From RGIG2041 sp045578865 (GTDB lineage Bacteria > Bacillota > Clostridia > UBA1381 > UMGS1253), in the NCBI GenBank assembly GCA_045578865.1, contig JAZNLB010000025.1, positions 1-64,000 of the forward strand: DNA of 64,000 bases, written 5' to 3'. Positions 17,309-25,433 of this stretch are shown here, one piece after another (the stretch's first letter is position 1; the number at the start of each line of letters is the position of its first letter). Below the pieces are notes generated by a model. The model had not been told where the DNA came from, did not search any database, and saw only the letters and a program-made list of their open reading frames with translations. The position numbers and the translations under genes were made by a program.

Positions 17309-18684
17309 TTAACAAAGTAAAGCAATACATAGAAGAAAACAATTTATTTGTGCCAGGTGACCGCGTTTTGGTGGCGCTTTCCGGCGGTGCGGACTCGGTG
17401 GCTTTGCTGGCGGTTCTGCTTGCGTTAAAAGAGCGTTATGATCTTGCTGTCGCAGCGGTACATATTCATCACGGACTGCGCGGCGAAGAGGCGGAGCGTG
17501 ATGCGCGATTTTGCTTGCGCCTTGCAGAGCAAGCGGGCGTGCATCTTCATCTGCATCGTGCCGATGTTCGCCTCTATGCCAAGCAAAGAAAACTCGGCAT
17601 TGAAGCGGCGGCACGGGAAGTGCGTTATGCGGAGTTTGAACGGCTTTGTGAAACGGAAGGGTATACAAAAATTGCGGTTGCACACCACGCCGATGACAAT
17701 GCAGAGACGATTTTAATGCATTTGCTGCGGGGCAGCGGTATGGATGGGCTTCGCGGGATACTTCCGAAAAGAGGCAAAATCATTCGTCCGCTTTTGTGTG
17801 TGACGCGTACAGAAATTGAAACATATTTACAAGAAAATCAACTTTTATATATGACGGATTCAACAAATGCGGAAACTGTGTTTTTGCGAAACCGCATTCG
17901 TCATGGGCTTTTAAAAGAAATTGAAGCGCAATACAATCCGAATTTTGTAAACACTCTGACGGAAATGTCCTATTTACTAACGCGCGACAGTTTGTATCTG
18001 AATGAATGTGCACAGACGGCTTTCGCAGAGGTTTGTTTTCATACAAGTCGCGGACTGTGTATTCGTACGAGCGCGTACAGTGCTTTGTCGGATGCGGTTG
18101 CTCTTCGAGTGATGAAAATGGCGATTGCACAAACGCTTATGCGTAATCAGGATATTTCATTTGATACAATTAAGCGTTGTCATGCGCTTTGCAAGTCGGG
18201 AAAAGTTGGCAAGCGGATCGATTTGTCTGAGGGATTTTTTGCTTTGCTCGAGCATGACGGATTTACGCTTGCCAAGCCCAAAACTGTGCAAGATTACTGC
18301 GTACAACTGCAAATAGGGCAACGCATTTGGTTGCCTGATGTTCAAGCTTATTTGTCGGCACAGATTGTCGATGCAGCAGGAAAGGATACGGAAAATTGTG
18401 TACATTTTGATTACGACAAGCTTCCGATTCCACTCGTGTGTCGCACAAGACAACCGGGAGACATAATTCAACCCAGTGGTATGCAAGGCACAAAAAAAAT
18501 GCAGGACTATTTTACAGATGCAAAGATTGCCCGTTCACGGCGTGATGCTTGGCCACTTGTGTGTGTGCACAATACGGTGCTTTGGGTTTGCGGTAAGCGC
18601 AAGTCGGCGAAGTACGCCGTAGAGGAAGACACAAAACATATTTTGAAACTTACATATGAGGTGAAAGAACATGAGAATGGATGA
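17305..18684 (+). CDS. tilS: tRNA(Ile)-lysidine synthase
   Basis: Modifies C34 of tRNA-Ile(CAU) to lysidine so it reads AUA. The 459-residue protein has the PP-loop SGGADS (26-31), HHGLRGEEAERD, HHADDNAET and a C-terminal substrate-binding domain with RQPGDIIQPSGMQGTKKMQDYF. It starts with TTG 17305, overlapping the dnaB stop by four bases (TTGA), and overlaps hpt by 14 bases. The order tilS-hpt-ftsH is conserved across Firmicutes. Confidence 0.95.
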   Translation: MINKVKQYIEENNLFVPGDRVLVALSGGADSVALLAVLLALKERYDLAVAAVHIHHGLRGEEAERDARFCLRLAEQAGVHLHLHRADVRLYAKQRKLGIEAAAREVRYAEFERLCETEGYTKIAVAHHADDNAETILMHLLRGSGMDGLRGILPKRGKIIRPLLCVTRTEIETYLQENQLLYMTDSTNAETVFLRNRIRHGLLKEIEAQYNPNFVNTLTEMSYLLTRDSLYLNECAQTAFAEVCFHTSRGLCIRTSAYSALSDAVALRVMKMAIAQTLMRNQDISFDTIKRCHALCKSGKVGKRIDLSEGFFALLEHDGFTLAKPKTVQDYCVQLQIGQRIWLPDVQAYLSAQIVDAAGKDTENCVHFDYDKLPIPLVCRTRQPGDIIQPSGMQGTKKMQDYFTDAKIARSRRDAWPLVCVHNTVLWVCGKRKSAKYAVEEDTKHILKLTYEVKEHENG

Positions 18685-19222
18685 AAATATGATTGAACGC
18701 AAGTTGATTGCGGAAGACGAGTTACGGGCAAAAGTTTTGCAACTTGCCAAACGCATTGATGCGGATTATGCAAAGGAAGAAGAGCTGGTTTTAATTACGC
18801 TTTTAAAGGGCGGCGTCATTTTTGCGGTAGATTTGATGCGTAACTTAACTGTGCCGGTTGAACTTGATTTTATGAGCGTTTCCAGCTACGGTGCAACCAC
18901 AAAGACCTCCGGCGTTGTGAAAGTGGTTAAGGATTTGGATGTGGATATTTCGGGCAGAAATGTATTGCTTGTAGAAGATATTATTGATTCAGGACTTACA
19001 CTTTCTTATGTAAGAGATATGCTTTTGGATAGAAACCCGAAAGATTTGAAAATCTGCACGATTTTAGACAAGCCTTCACGCAGAAAGACGGAGGTGCCGA
19101 TAGATTATGTCGGCTTTGAAATTCCGGATGAATTTGTAATTGGCTATGGTCTTGATTATGCACAAAAATTCAGAAATTTGCCGTATATAGGTGTTTTAAA
19201 ACGAGAAGTTTACGAAAAGTGA
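18671..19222 (+). CDS. hpt: hypoxanthine phosphoribosyltransferase
   Basis: Purine salvage: hypoxanthine or guanine plus PRPP to IMP or GMP. The 183-residue protein shows the PRPP motif LLVEDIIDSGLTL, the flexible loop SVSSYG and the base-binding DYVGFEIPDEFVIGYGLDY. GAGGTG lies seven bases ahead of ATG 18671. Downstream position to tilS is canonical. Confidence 0.96.
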   Translation: MRMDENMIERKLIAEDELRAKVLQLAKRIDADYAKEEELVLITLLKGGVIFAVDLMRNLTVPVELDFMSVSSYGATTKTSGVVKVVKDLDVDISGRNVLLVEDIIDSGLTLSYVRDMLLDRNPKDLKICTILDKPSRRKTEVPIDYVGFEIPDEFVIGYGLDYAQKFRNLPYIGVLKREVYEK

Positions 19223-19281
19223 TTCTAATTATAAACAAGTTGTGAAGAATTATAAAAAAATGTGTAATTGAGATGAATGTG

Positions 19282-19290
19282 TGGTAAAAT
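19282..19290 (+). promoter_or_regulatory. extended -10 ahead of ftsH
   Basis: TGGTAAAAT, 45 bases before the ftsH start, in the 113-base gap after hpt. No good -35 at 16-18 bases; an extended -10 can act without one. Confidence 0.35.
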
Positions 19291-19335
19291 GTATAAGTCG
19301 TATACATATTTGACTGTTATGGAGGCGAGAAAAAT

Positions 19336-21264
19336 TTGAAGAAACATTTAAAGGGCATAGGTTTTTATGTTGTGTTGATTGCCGTACTGCTCGGCATGGT
19401 TTATTCTTTGACCAACGCGCGCCCGACGGTTACACAAAAAGTGTATTCCGATTTGATACTGGAGATAGAAGCCGGCAGAGTAACGGAATTGACGGTCAGC
19501 GGAAATACAGCCGTTGCAAAACTGGCAGATGTAGCTGCGACTGAGGATGGAAAAACCGCGCAGAAGGGCAGCAACCTTATTGAAGTTGAAATTCCGAATG
19601 CGCTTGTGTTTGAGCAGGATTTGGGCGATACAATCCGCGCGCAGGTGAAGGAAGGCAAACTCATCTACATCACGCAGGCACCTGAGACAACGCCTTGGTG
19701 GGTATCGTTATTGCCGCTTTTGGGTACACTTGCGCTTGGCGTATTTATTTACTTTTTCTTTATGCAACAATCCGGCGGTGGCGGAAAGGCAATGTCTTTC
19801 GGTAAGAGCCGCGCAAAGATGATGACGGATAGCAAAAAGAAAGTGACATTCAAGGATGTGGCAGGCGCCGAGGAAGAAAAAGAGGAACTTGAAGAAATTG
19901 TTTCGTTTTTGAAAGAACCGAAACGATTTACCCAGCTTGGTGCACGCATTCCGCGCGGCGTACTACTTGTTGGCCCTCCGGGAACGGGAAAAACCCTGCT
20001 TGCCAAAGCAGTTGCAGGCGAGGCGGGTGTGCCTTTTTTTAGCATCAGCGGTTCGGATTTTGTAGAGATGTTTGTCGGTGTCGGCGCATCACGCGTGCGT
20101 GATTTGTTTGATCAGGCAAAGAAAAACAATCCTTGCATTGTGTTTATTGACGAAATTGATGCCGTCGGTCGTCAAAGAGGAGCAGGCCTCGGCGGAGGAC
20201 ACGATGAGCGTGAGCAGACACTCAATCAACTTTTGGTTGAAATGGATGGTTTTAGCGAAAACAACGGTGTGATTATTCTGGCGGCAACCAACCGACCGGA
20301 TATTTTAGACCCGGCGCTTTTAAGACCGGGCAGATTTGACCGACAGGTCGTTGTTGGCAGACCGGATGTTCGCGGTCGAGAGGATATTTTGAAGGTGCAT
20401 GCCAAAGGAAAACCGCTTGCGGATGAAGTGGATTTGGGTGTAATTGCAAAAACGACTTCCGGATTTACCGGTGCGGATTTGTCAAATTTGATGAATGAGG
20501 CTGCACTTTTGGCGGCTAGAGAAGATGCAAAGCAAATCACCAATAAGCACCTTGCAGATGCGATGCTCAAAGTGGTAATGGGCACGGAAAAGAAGTCTAG
20601 AAAAGTTACGGAAGCGGAAAATAAACTTACGGCATATCACGAGGCGGGCCATGCGGTTGCAACTCGTTGTCTGGAGTCGATGGATCCGGTGCATGAGGTT
20701 TCCATTATTCCGCGCGGTATGGCAGGCGGCTATACCATGCATCTGCCGAAGGAAGATAAGTGGTATTCGTCTAAAAAACAGATGCTTGATACGCTGGTAG
20801 TGCTTTTGGCAGGTCGTGTAGCAGAAAAACTAACACTCGATGATATCAGTTCCGGTGCCTCCAATGATATTGAGCGTGCAACAGCGATAGCCAGAGATAT
20901 GGTAACAACCTACGGTATGAGCGAGGAAATCGGCCCGATCAATTACGGTTCGTCACAAGAGGTATTTCTCGGCAAGGACTTCGGTCATGCGAGAAATTAC
21001 AGCGAAGAGATTGCAGGTTTAATTGATCGTGAGATGAAAAAAATTATAGACGGTGCTTATGAGCACTGTGAAACCTTGCTGTCGGAGCATATGGATGAAC
21101 TCGAACGCGTGGCACAGGCGCTTTTGAAGAAAGAAAAGTTGTCGGGCGAAGAGTTTGAAAAGGTGTTTTTGGGTGAGCCTATCGATGTGCTGACAGAAGA
21201 AATGGTAGAAGCAACCGAACCGAAGGTTGTGGATATAGATGAAAATAAAGAGGAGGAAAATTAA
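19336..21264 (+). CDS. ftsH: ATP-dependent zinc metalloprotease FtsH
   Basis: Membrane AAA protease for quality control of membrane and regulatory proteins. The 642-residue protein has a first membrane helix at about 7-25, an extracytoplasmic loop, a second helix at about 122-143, the AAA domain with Walker A GPPGTGKT (213-220), Walker B FIDEIDAVG, second region of homology TNRPDILDPALLRPGRFDR, and the zinc site HEAGH (435-439). TTG start after GGAGGCG. Its acidic C-terminus ends directly at the DUF1858 gene. Confidence 0.97.
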   Translation: MKKHLKGIGFYVVLIAVLLGMVYSLTNARPTVTQKVYSDLILEIEAGRVTELTVSGNTAVAKLADVAATEDGKTAQKGSNLIEVEIPNALVFEQDLGDTIRAQVKEGKLIYITQAPETTPWWVSLLPLLGTLALGVFIYFFFMQQSGGGGKAMSFGKSRAKMMTDSKKKVTFKDVAGAEEEKEELEEIVSFLKEPKRFTQLGARIPRGVLLVGPPGTGKTLLAKAVAGEAGVPFFSISGSDFVEMFVGVGASRVRDLFDQAKKNNPCIVFIDEIDAVGRQRGAGLGGGHDEREQTLNQLLVEMDGFSENNGVIILAATNRPDILDPALLRPGRFDRQVVVGRPDVRGREDILKVHAKGKPLADEVDLGVIAKTTSGFTGADLSNLMNEAALLAAREDAKQITNKHLADAMLKVVMGTEKKSRKVTEAENKLTAYHEAGHAVATRCLESMDPVHEVSIIPRGMAGGYTMHLPKEDKWYSSKKQMLDTLVVLLAGRVAEKLTLDDISSGASNDIERATAIARDMVTTYGMSEEIGPINYGSSQEVFLGKDFGHARNYSEEIAGLIDREMKKIIDGAYEHCETLLSEHMDELERVAQALLKKEKLSGEEFEKVFLGEPIDVLTEEMVEATEPKVVDIDENKEEEN

Positions 21265-21462
21265 ATGAAGATTACAAAGGATATGATTATTGCTGATGTT
21301 TTGAGAATGGACCCGACGACTGCACAGTACTTTTTGCAAATGGGTATGCATTGCCTTGGTTGTCCGTCTGCGAGCGGAGAATCCATCGAGGATGCTTGTG
21401 CAGTACATGGCGCAGATGCAGATGCGCTGGTTGAAGCATTAAATAAGCATTTGGAAAACTGA
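21265..21462 (+). CDS. DUF1858-domain small protein
   Basis: A 65-residue protein that is one DUF1858 domain: ITKDMIIADVLRMDP, then YFLQMGMHCLGCPSASGESIEDA. The CxxC pair (C30, C33) is typical; the domain often precedes hydroxylamine-reductase-like or redox proteins, but also occurs alone in anaerobes. The ATG follows the ftsH stop without a gap and its ribosome binding site GAGGAGG lies inside the ftsH end, so it is translationally coupled to ftsH. Precise function is unknown. Confidence 0.88.
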   Translation: MKITKDMIIADVLRMDPTTAQYFLQMGMHCLGCPSASGESIEDACAVHGADADALVEALNKHLEN

Positions 21463-21469
21463 TTGCATA

Positions 21470-21500
21470 GCGGTACCGACATGGTCGGTACCGCATTTGT
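21470..21500 (+). terminator. terminator after the ftsH unit
   Basis: GCGGTACCGA (21470-21479) pairs with TCGGTACCGC (21485-21494), loop CATGG, then ATTTGT. The T-run is short, so it may be leaky. A perfect -10, TATAAT (21506-21511), follows and may serve the MFS gene, with no clear -35. Confidence 0.6.
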
Positions 21501-21548
21501 GCTTGTATAATACGCTTTAGAATAGAAAGTGAAAGGGGGGAATCGGTA

Positions 21549-22871
21549 ATGAACAAGGTTATCAAACGCATGCGTGCTTGGATGACTTCCATATTGTCCG
21601 TGGAAGTACTGCTTCGTGAACAGAAGTTGCTTTTGTTTGCGATGTTGTTTTACTTTTGTGCGACCGGGGTTTGTGGTGTATATGTTAATTTATTTATCTA
21701 TAGAACAACAGTAAATTTGGCCTCTATGTCGGCGACGAATGCGTTGACAAATGTAATTGTATTTAATTTGTTTAATTATATCTTTTCGATTATCGTTTCT
21801 GCTCTTTTGGGTTTGTTTGGCAAAAGATTCACGGGGAAAAACGGCATGCTTGCAGGAATGTTTATCTATATTGCCCTATTTGTTTTTCTGCTCGTGACAG
21901 AGGCTACAATACTCAATCAACTTTGGATTCTTGCTCTTGCTTGTGCAAGCGGCAGTGCTCTGTTTCATGTTTCGTACAATCAGATTTTGAGTGTGACTTT
22001 TGCTGAAAGTACAAAACGACTGTTTATTTCTTTGATCGGTACTTTTATAGGAATTGCTGGCGTAATGACACCGCTGATTGCGGGCATTTTTGTGCAAAAT
22101 GGTCAAAATATGAACGGATACGCAGTTGCGTTCGGTACTGCGCTTGTGATGCTTGCGGTGTCTGTCGGCTTTGTGCTCTATGTTCGTTTGCCGAGCAAGA
22201 GAGCTTCAAAACGCACTTATTTTGCCGGTGTTTTATTGCAGGGGATAAAAGACCGTAATCTACGGTTGGTACATATGGCTGAACTTTTGCGCGGTATCCG
22301 TGAAGGCGCTTTGGTGTTTTTGTTTCCGGTGCTGATATATGCTTTGAGTGAAAATGCGTTGCTTGTCGGTTTGTATGTTGCAATATGTGCAGGGGCACAA
22401 GTGCTCGGCGAGCGCCATGTTGCCCGTACGCAAACGCCGCAAAATCGCATGGGTCTTATGCTGTTTGCGGTTGCGGTTATCGTGGTGGCAACAGTTATTT
22501 TTGCTTTTGGTTTTAATGTTATGGCGATTTATGCTTACGGCATAATTACGGCGTTAATCAGCGGGTTTATGTATCTGCCTATTGTAGGCTTGTTTCATTG
22601 GTCAATAGGTACTATTGGAAATTCAAATAAAAAAGCATTGGAAATTCAGCAGGTGCGAGAATTGTTTATCGGCGTTGGTAAATTGCTTGGTTGCCTTTTG
22701 GTATGGGGTTTTTATAAAATCAACATGTTGCCGGCGGCCGTGATTTTAGTAAACTTTATTTCGGTTTTGGTATGGGTGTTGTTTAGTCGTGTAGGGGAAG
22801 ATGCACAAGGGCAGGAGATTGCTTTAAACACAGCTGCGGAAGCTCCGGGGGAGCAAAAAGATGCTGATTAA
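21549..22871 (+). CDS. MFS-family transporter, substrate unknown
   Basis: A 440-residue membrane protein with about 12 hydrophobic segments split by a basic central loop (RLPSKRASKRTYF), the layout of the major facilitator superfamily. Sequence features do not reveal the substrate. A hydrophilic tail of about 25 residues follows the last helix. Start ATG 21549 after GGGGGG. It lies between the ftsH unit and a small separately promoted gene. Confidence 0.8.
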   Translation: MNKVIKRMRAWMTSILSVEVLLREQKLLLFAMLFYFCATGVCGVYVNLFIYRTTVNLASMSATNALTNVIVFNLFNYIFSIIVSALLGLFGKRFTGKNGMLAGMFIYIALFVFLLVTEATILNQLWILALACASGSALFHVSYNQILSVTFAESTKRLFISLIGTFIGIAGVMTPLIAGIFVQNGQNMNGYAVAFGTALVMLAVSVGFVLYVRLPSKRASKRTYFAGVLLQGIKDRNLRLVHMAELLRGIREGALVFLFPVLIYALSENALLVGLYVAICAGAQVLGERHVARTQTPQNRMGLMLFAVAVIVVATVIFAFGFNVMAIYAYGIITALISGFMYLPIVGLFHWSIGTIGNSNKKALEIQQVRELFIGVGKLLGCLLVWGFYKINMLPAAVILVNFISVLVWVLFSRVGEDAQGQEIALNTAAEAPGEQKDAD

Positions 22872-22900
22872 AAATGCATGTGAAAAAGCTTTGGAAAAAG

Positions 22901-22929
22901 TAGACAAAATATAAATATTATGCTATAAT
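22901..22929 (+). promoter_or_regulatory. strong sigma-A promoter
   Basis: TAGACA (22901-22906), 17 bases, TATAAT (22924-22929) with TGC in front (extended -10). It drives the 97-residue gene. Confidence 0.8.
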
Positions 22930-22958
22930 CAACATAAATTATTTAGGGAGTGATTTAT

Positions 22959-23252
22959 ATGGCAGCAAAAAAAGAAAAGCTGTTAATGTATAAGGGTAAG
23001 CCGCTCGTTCGCAAGGACAATTTGATTTTTTACGGAAATCCGGGTGATAAGTACATCGTTGCTTTTGTATTAGGCGACTTTAAAAAGGTCGGTAATACGG
23101 AGGTTGCAGGCAAGGTGGACATCTTATTGCAACAAAATGATGCGTACATGAACATTAAAAACAAGATGATTAAAAAGGCGGAAAGAACAGACCTTTGGTC
23201 TGCGATGGACATCGGTGTTTTCTGGCTGGAGGATGCATTAAAGCATGTGTAA
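22959..23252 (+). CDS. small conserved-looking protein of unknown function
   Basis: A 97-residue, lysine-rich soluble protein, MAAKKEKLLMYKGKPLVRKD at the start, then DNLIFYGNPGDKYIVAFVL and GDFKKVGNTEVAGKVDILLQ. The pattern suggests a small beta-rich domain followed by a helix. I do not recognise a family. Start ATG 22959 follows TAGGGAGTGA; an in-frame upstream codon precedes that site. It has its own strong promoter and terminator, so it is a well expressed single gene. Confidence 0.75.
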   Translation: MAAKKEKLLMYKGKPLVRKDNLIFYGNPGDKYIVAFVLGDFKKVGNTEVAGKVDILLQQNDAYMNIKNKMIKKAERTDLWSAMDIGVFWLEDALKHV

Positions 23253-23255
23253 GAA

Positions 23256-23322
23256 AAAAGCGTTTCGGTAAAGGGCGTTGGTCTTAGAGATAATACGCCT
23301 TTATTACCGGAACGCTTTTGTG
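23256..23322. terminator. long bidirectional terminator
   Basis: AAAAGCGTT and CGGTAA on the left pair with TTACCG and AACGCTTTT on the right, with an inner GGGCGT/ACGCC stem. It sits between two converging genes and has T-runs both ways. Confidence 0.75.
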
Positions 23323-23323
23323 T

Positions 23324-23806
23324 TTAATGATGTACAATATCTTCGAGTGTATAGTCAATCGCTTGTGACAAAGCGGCAGCACTTAGTTCAAGCTGGTAGC
23401 CAATTTTGCCGGCGCTGACACATAAGGTTTCCACCTGTGTTGCCGAGTTGTGTACAACGGTCTTAAAAAACTTTTTCATGCCGATGGGCGAACAGCCTCC
23501 GCGAATGTAACCGGTTACTTTGTTGATATCGGCAACCTTAATCATTTCCACTGCTTTTTCGCCGACAGCGCGTGCTGCTGCTTTTAAGTCCAGCTCCTCG
23601 GCTACGGGTATTACAAATACATAGTATTGCTTGGTAGGCGCTTGTGTAACGAGCGTTTTAAATACACGCTCGACCGGAATTCCGAGTTTTTCTGCCACGG
23701 AAATGCCGTCGATTGCAGTGCCGTCACTGTCGTATTGGTGTGCAATGTAAGGAACTTTTTTTGCATCTAAAATACGCATGGCATTGGTTTTAAAATTCGG
23801 TTTCAT
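23324..23806 (-). CDS. ybaK: YbaK/EbsC-type Cys-tRNA(Pro) deacylase
   Basis: Removes Cys (or Ala) wrongly attached to tRNA-Pro. The 160-residue protein has the YbaK domain with the catalytic lysine region RVFKTLV, VIPVAEELDLKA, GYIRGGCSPIGMKK and VETLCVSAGKIGYQLEL. The start is the ATG at 23806 (MKPNFKTNAMR), since AAGGAG precedes it; the frame opens further upstream through that site with a GTG. It stands alone on its strand between two convergent or divergent units. Confidence 0.93.
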   Translation of the reverse strand: MKPNFKTNAMRILDAKKVPYIAHQYDSDGTAIDGISVAEKLGIPVERVFKTLVTQAPTKQYYVFVIPVAEELDLKAAARAVGEKAVEMIKVADINKVTGYIRGGCSPIGMKKFFKTVVHNSATQVETLCVSAGKIGYQLELSAAALSQAIDYTLEDIVHH

Positions 23807-24020
23807 ATTTGTTTTTTTCTCCTTATAGATTATCACAAGATATTATATCTGTTTTAATTAAGAATTTCAAGACTCTTTGCAATGACATCAGGGCGCTTGA
23901 ATCATTTGTCAAGTTTGTTCGGTTCAGGAATGGCCAATAGGAGTATTTCCGATTTTTTGTCAATTCATATTATACACGAATATCAGATAAAAAGTTTTTT
24001 TGGAAATATGAAAAAAAGGC

Positions 24021-24049
24021 TTGCAATTCAAAAAACTTTGTGGTAAAAT
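24021..24049 (+). promoter_or_regulatory. promoter of rplS
   Basis: TTGCAA (24021-24026), 17 bases, TAAAAT (24044-24049) with TGG in front (extended -10). Transcript would start near 24056. Confidence 0.75.
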
Positions 24050-24055
24050 GGCTTG

Positions 24056-24110
24056 GTGATACGGATGGTCCTCTGCCGAAAAGGTCGGTACGAACATCTA
24101 TGAAGGAAGG
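24056..24110 (+). promoter_or_regulatory. L19 leader (rplS autoregulatory RNA), likely
   Basis: The 67-base leader of rplS folds into an outer helix GATG (24064-24067) with CATC (24095-24098) and an inner CCG/CGG hairpin (24076-24078 with 24086-24088), ending next to the AAGGAGG ribosome binding site. A leader of this size and shape ahead of rplS is the known L19 leader of low-GC Gram-positives. A covariance search would settle it; I assign it by position and fold. Confidence 0.55.
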
Positions 24111-24122
24111 AGGCAAATTCAA

Positions 24123-24464
24123 ATGGATATGATTAAAGCATTGACAGAAGGTCAGATCAGAACCGATTTACCTCAGTTGAATATCGGTGACACATTAAAG
24201 GTTTACTTTAAGGTTATCGAGGGTACACGCGAAAGAGTTCAGATGTTTGAAGGAACGCTTATTAAAAAGCATGGCAGCGGCATTTCTGAAACTTTTACCG
24301 TTAGACGAGTATCGTACGGTGTTGGCGTAGAAAGAACCTTCCCGGTAAATTCTCCGAAAATCGAAAAGGTTGAGATTTCCCGTAAGGGTCGCGTTCGCAG
24401 AGCGAAGCTGTACTATTTGCGTGACAGAGTTGGTAAGAGCGCAAAGGTTAAAGAGAAGATTTGA
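24123..24464 (+). CDS. rplS: 50S ribosomal protein L19
   Basis: A 113-residue L19, complete, with the diagnostic GDTLKVYFKVIEGTRERVQ, FEGTLIKKHGSG, FTVRRVSYGVGVERTFPVNSP and LYYLRDRVGKSAKVKEK. In most Firmicutes rplS follows trmD; here rimM-trmD lies 26 kb away and rplS is a single-gene unit with own promoter, leader and terminator, followed by lepB and rbgA. Confidence 0.98.
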   Translation: MDMIKALTEGQIRTDLPQLNIGDTLKVYFKVIEGTRERVQMFEGTLIKKHGSGISETFTVRRVSYGVGVERTFPVNSPKIEKVEISRKGRVRRAKLYYLRDRVGKSAKVKEKI

Positions 24465-24473
24465 TTTTAAAAC

Positions 24474-24506
24474 AAAGGGGGACTGTATAAAGTCCCCTTT
24501 CGTTTT
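24474..24506 (+). terminator. rplS terminator
   Basis: AAAGGGGGACT pairs with AGTCCCCTTT (one bulged G) around GTATAA, then CGTTTT. Confidence 0.8.
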
Positions 24507-24535
24507 AGAAATTTCTGAATTCGGAGGTTTTGTTT

Positions 24536-25339
24536 ATGGAGGAAAATCGCCAATTTGACAACAATGATTTTGAAGAAGAGCAGTCCGGCATGGTTTTTCA
24601 TGCGGACAGCGTTGAAATAGAAGAAGCAGAAGAGGCCAAAGAAGCAACGGACAATGATGTAATAGATATGCAGGAGGATGTGCCGGCAAAGAAAGACCCG
24701 ATGCGTGAAATTTTGGAGTGGGTGGTCTGTATTGCGCTTGCGCTCGTGCTTACTTTTGCAATTAAGGCGTTCTTGTTTGACTTTGTTGTGGTGGACGGAC
24801 AGAGTATGTACTCTACATTAGAGCATGGCGACCGTTTGGTGCTCACAAAAATCGGATTTGAACCTGAGCGCGGGGATATTGTGGTGCTGGATGCACATTA
24901 TAAGGCGCGCGGTGTCTATTTTGAGTCGCGCCGTGAACTCGGAGAGGATATCAGCGCATTCGACGAGTTCGTGACGGTGAATTTAAAAAGAAGAGAAGCC
25001 AAGCAAAAAGGCATTGATAAACTCTACTATGTAAAGCGTGTGATTGCACTGCCGGGTGATGTTGTGGATATTGACCCGATTGCCGGAACGGTAAGCGTAA
25101 ATGGTGAGGTGCTAAACGAAGCGTACCTCGATGAAAATGTAATCACACCGCTCGGCTATGGTATGCGCTATCCGTATACGGTAGAAGATGGACATGTGTT
25201 TGTTATGGGAGACAATCGCACAAACTCATTAGACAGTCGGTACAGCGATGTCGGCACCGTGCCTGTGGAAGCGCTCAGCGGAAAAGTAACGCTGCGTATT
25301 TGGCCGCTTGATGTACTCGGCGGCGTTTACGAAGATTAA
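24536..25339 (+). CDS. lepB: signal peptidase I
   Basis: Cleaves signal peptides outside the membrane using a Ser/Lys dyad. The 267-residue protein is longer than usual because of an acidic N-terminal extension of about 55 residues (Glu/Asp-rich) ahead of the single membrane anchor (about 60-83). The catalytic serine is in VDGQSMYSTL (S90), the lysine in YYVKRVIALPGD (K167), and the C-terminal box is GDNRTNSLDSR. ATG 24536 lies eight bases after CGGAGG; the in-frame TTG at 24530 is too close. A terminator follows. Confidence 0.95.
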   Translation: MEENRQFDNNDFEEEQSGMVFHADSVEIEEAEEAKEATDNDVIDMQEDVPAKKDPMREILEWVVCIALALVLTFAIKAFLFDFVVVDGQSMYSTLEHGDRLVLTKIGFEPERGDIVVLDAHYKARGVYFESRRELGEDISAFDEFVTVNLKRREAKQKGIDKLYYVKRVIALPGDVVDIDPIAGTVSVNGEVLNEAYLDENVITPLGYGMRYPYTVEDGHVFVMGDNRTNSLDSRYSDVGTVPVEALSGKVTLRIWPLDVLGGVYED

Positions 25340-25354
25340 ATTTATAATGTGAAG

Positions 25355-25389
25355 CAAAGGCTTTTTCTGCGGAGAAAGCCTTTTGTTTT
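25355..25389 (+). terminator. lepB terminator
   Basis: AAAGGCTTT pairs with AAAGCCTTT, followed by TGTTTTG; its tail runs into the -35 of the rbgA promoter. Confidence 0.8.
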
Positions 25390-25416
25390 GACATTGGGCG
25401 TGAAAACTGATATACT
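25388..25416 (+). promoter_or_regulatory. promoter of rbgA
   Basis: Consensus TTGACA (25388-25393), 17 bases, TATACT (25411-25416) with TGA in front (extended -10). Confidence 0.85.
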
Positions 25417-25433
25417 ATAAGCAGGTGAGAGTT

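Noticed and set aside
23837..24020. small gene or RNA between ybaK and rplS
   Set aside because: No frame with ribosome binding site, no stable fold and only an imperfect TTGACA on the minus strand without a -10.
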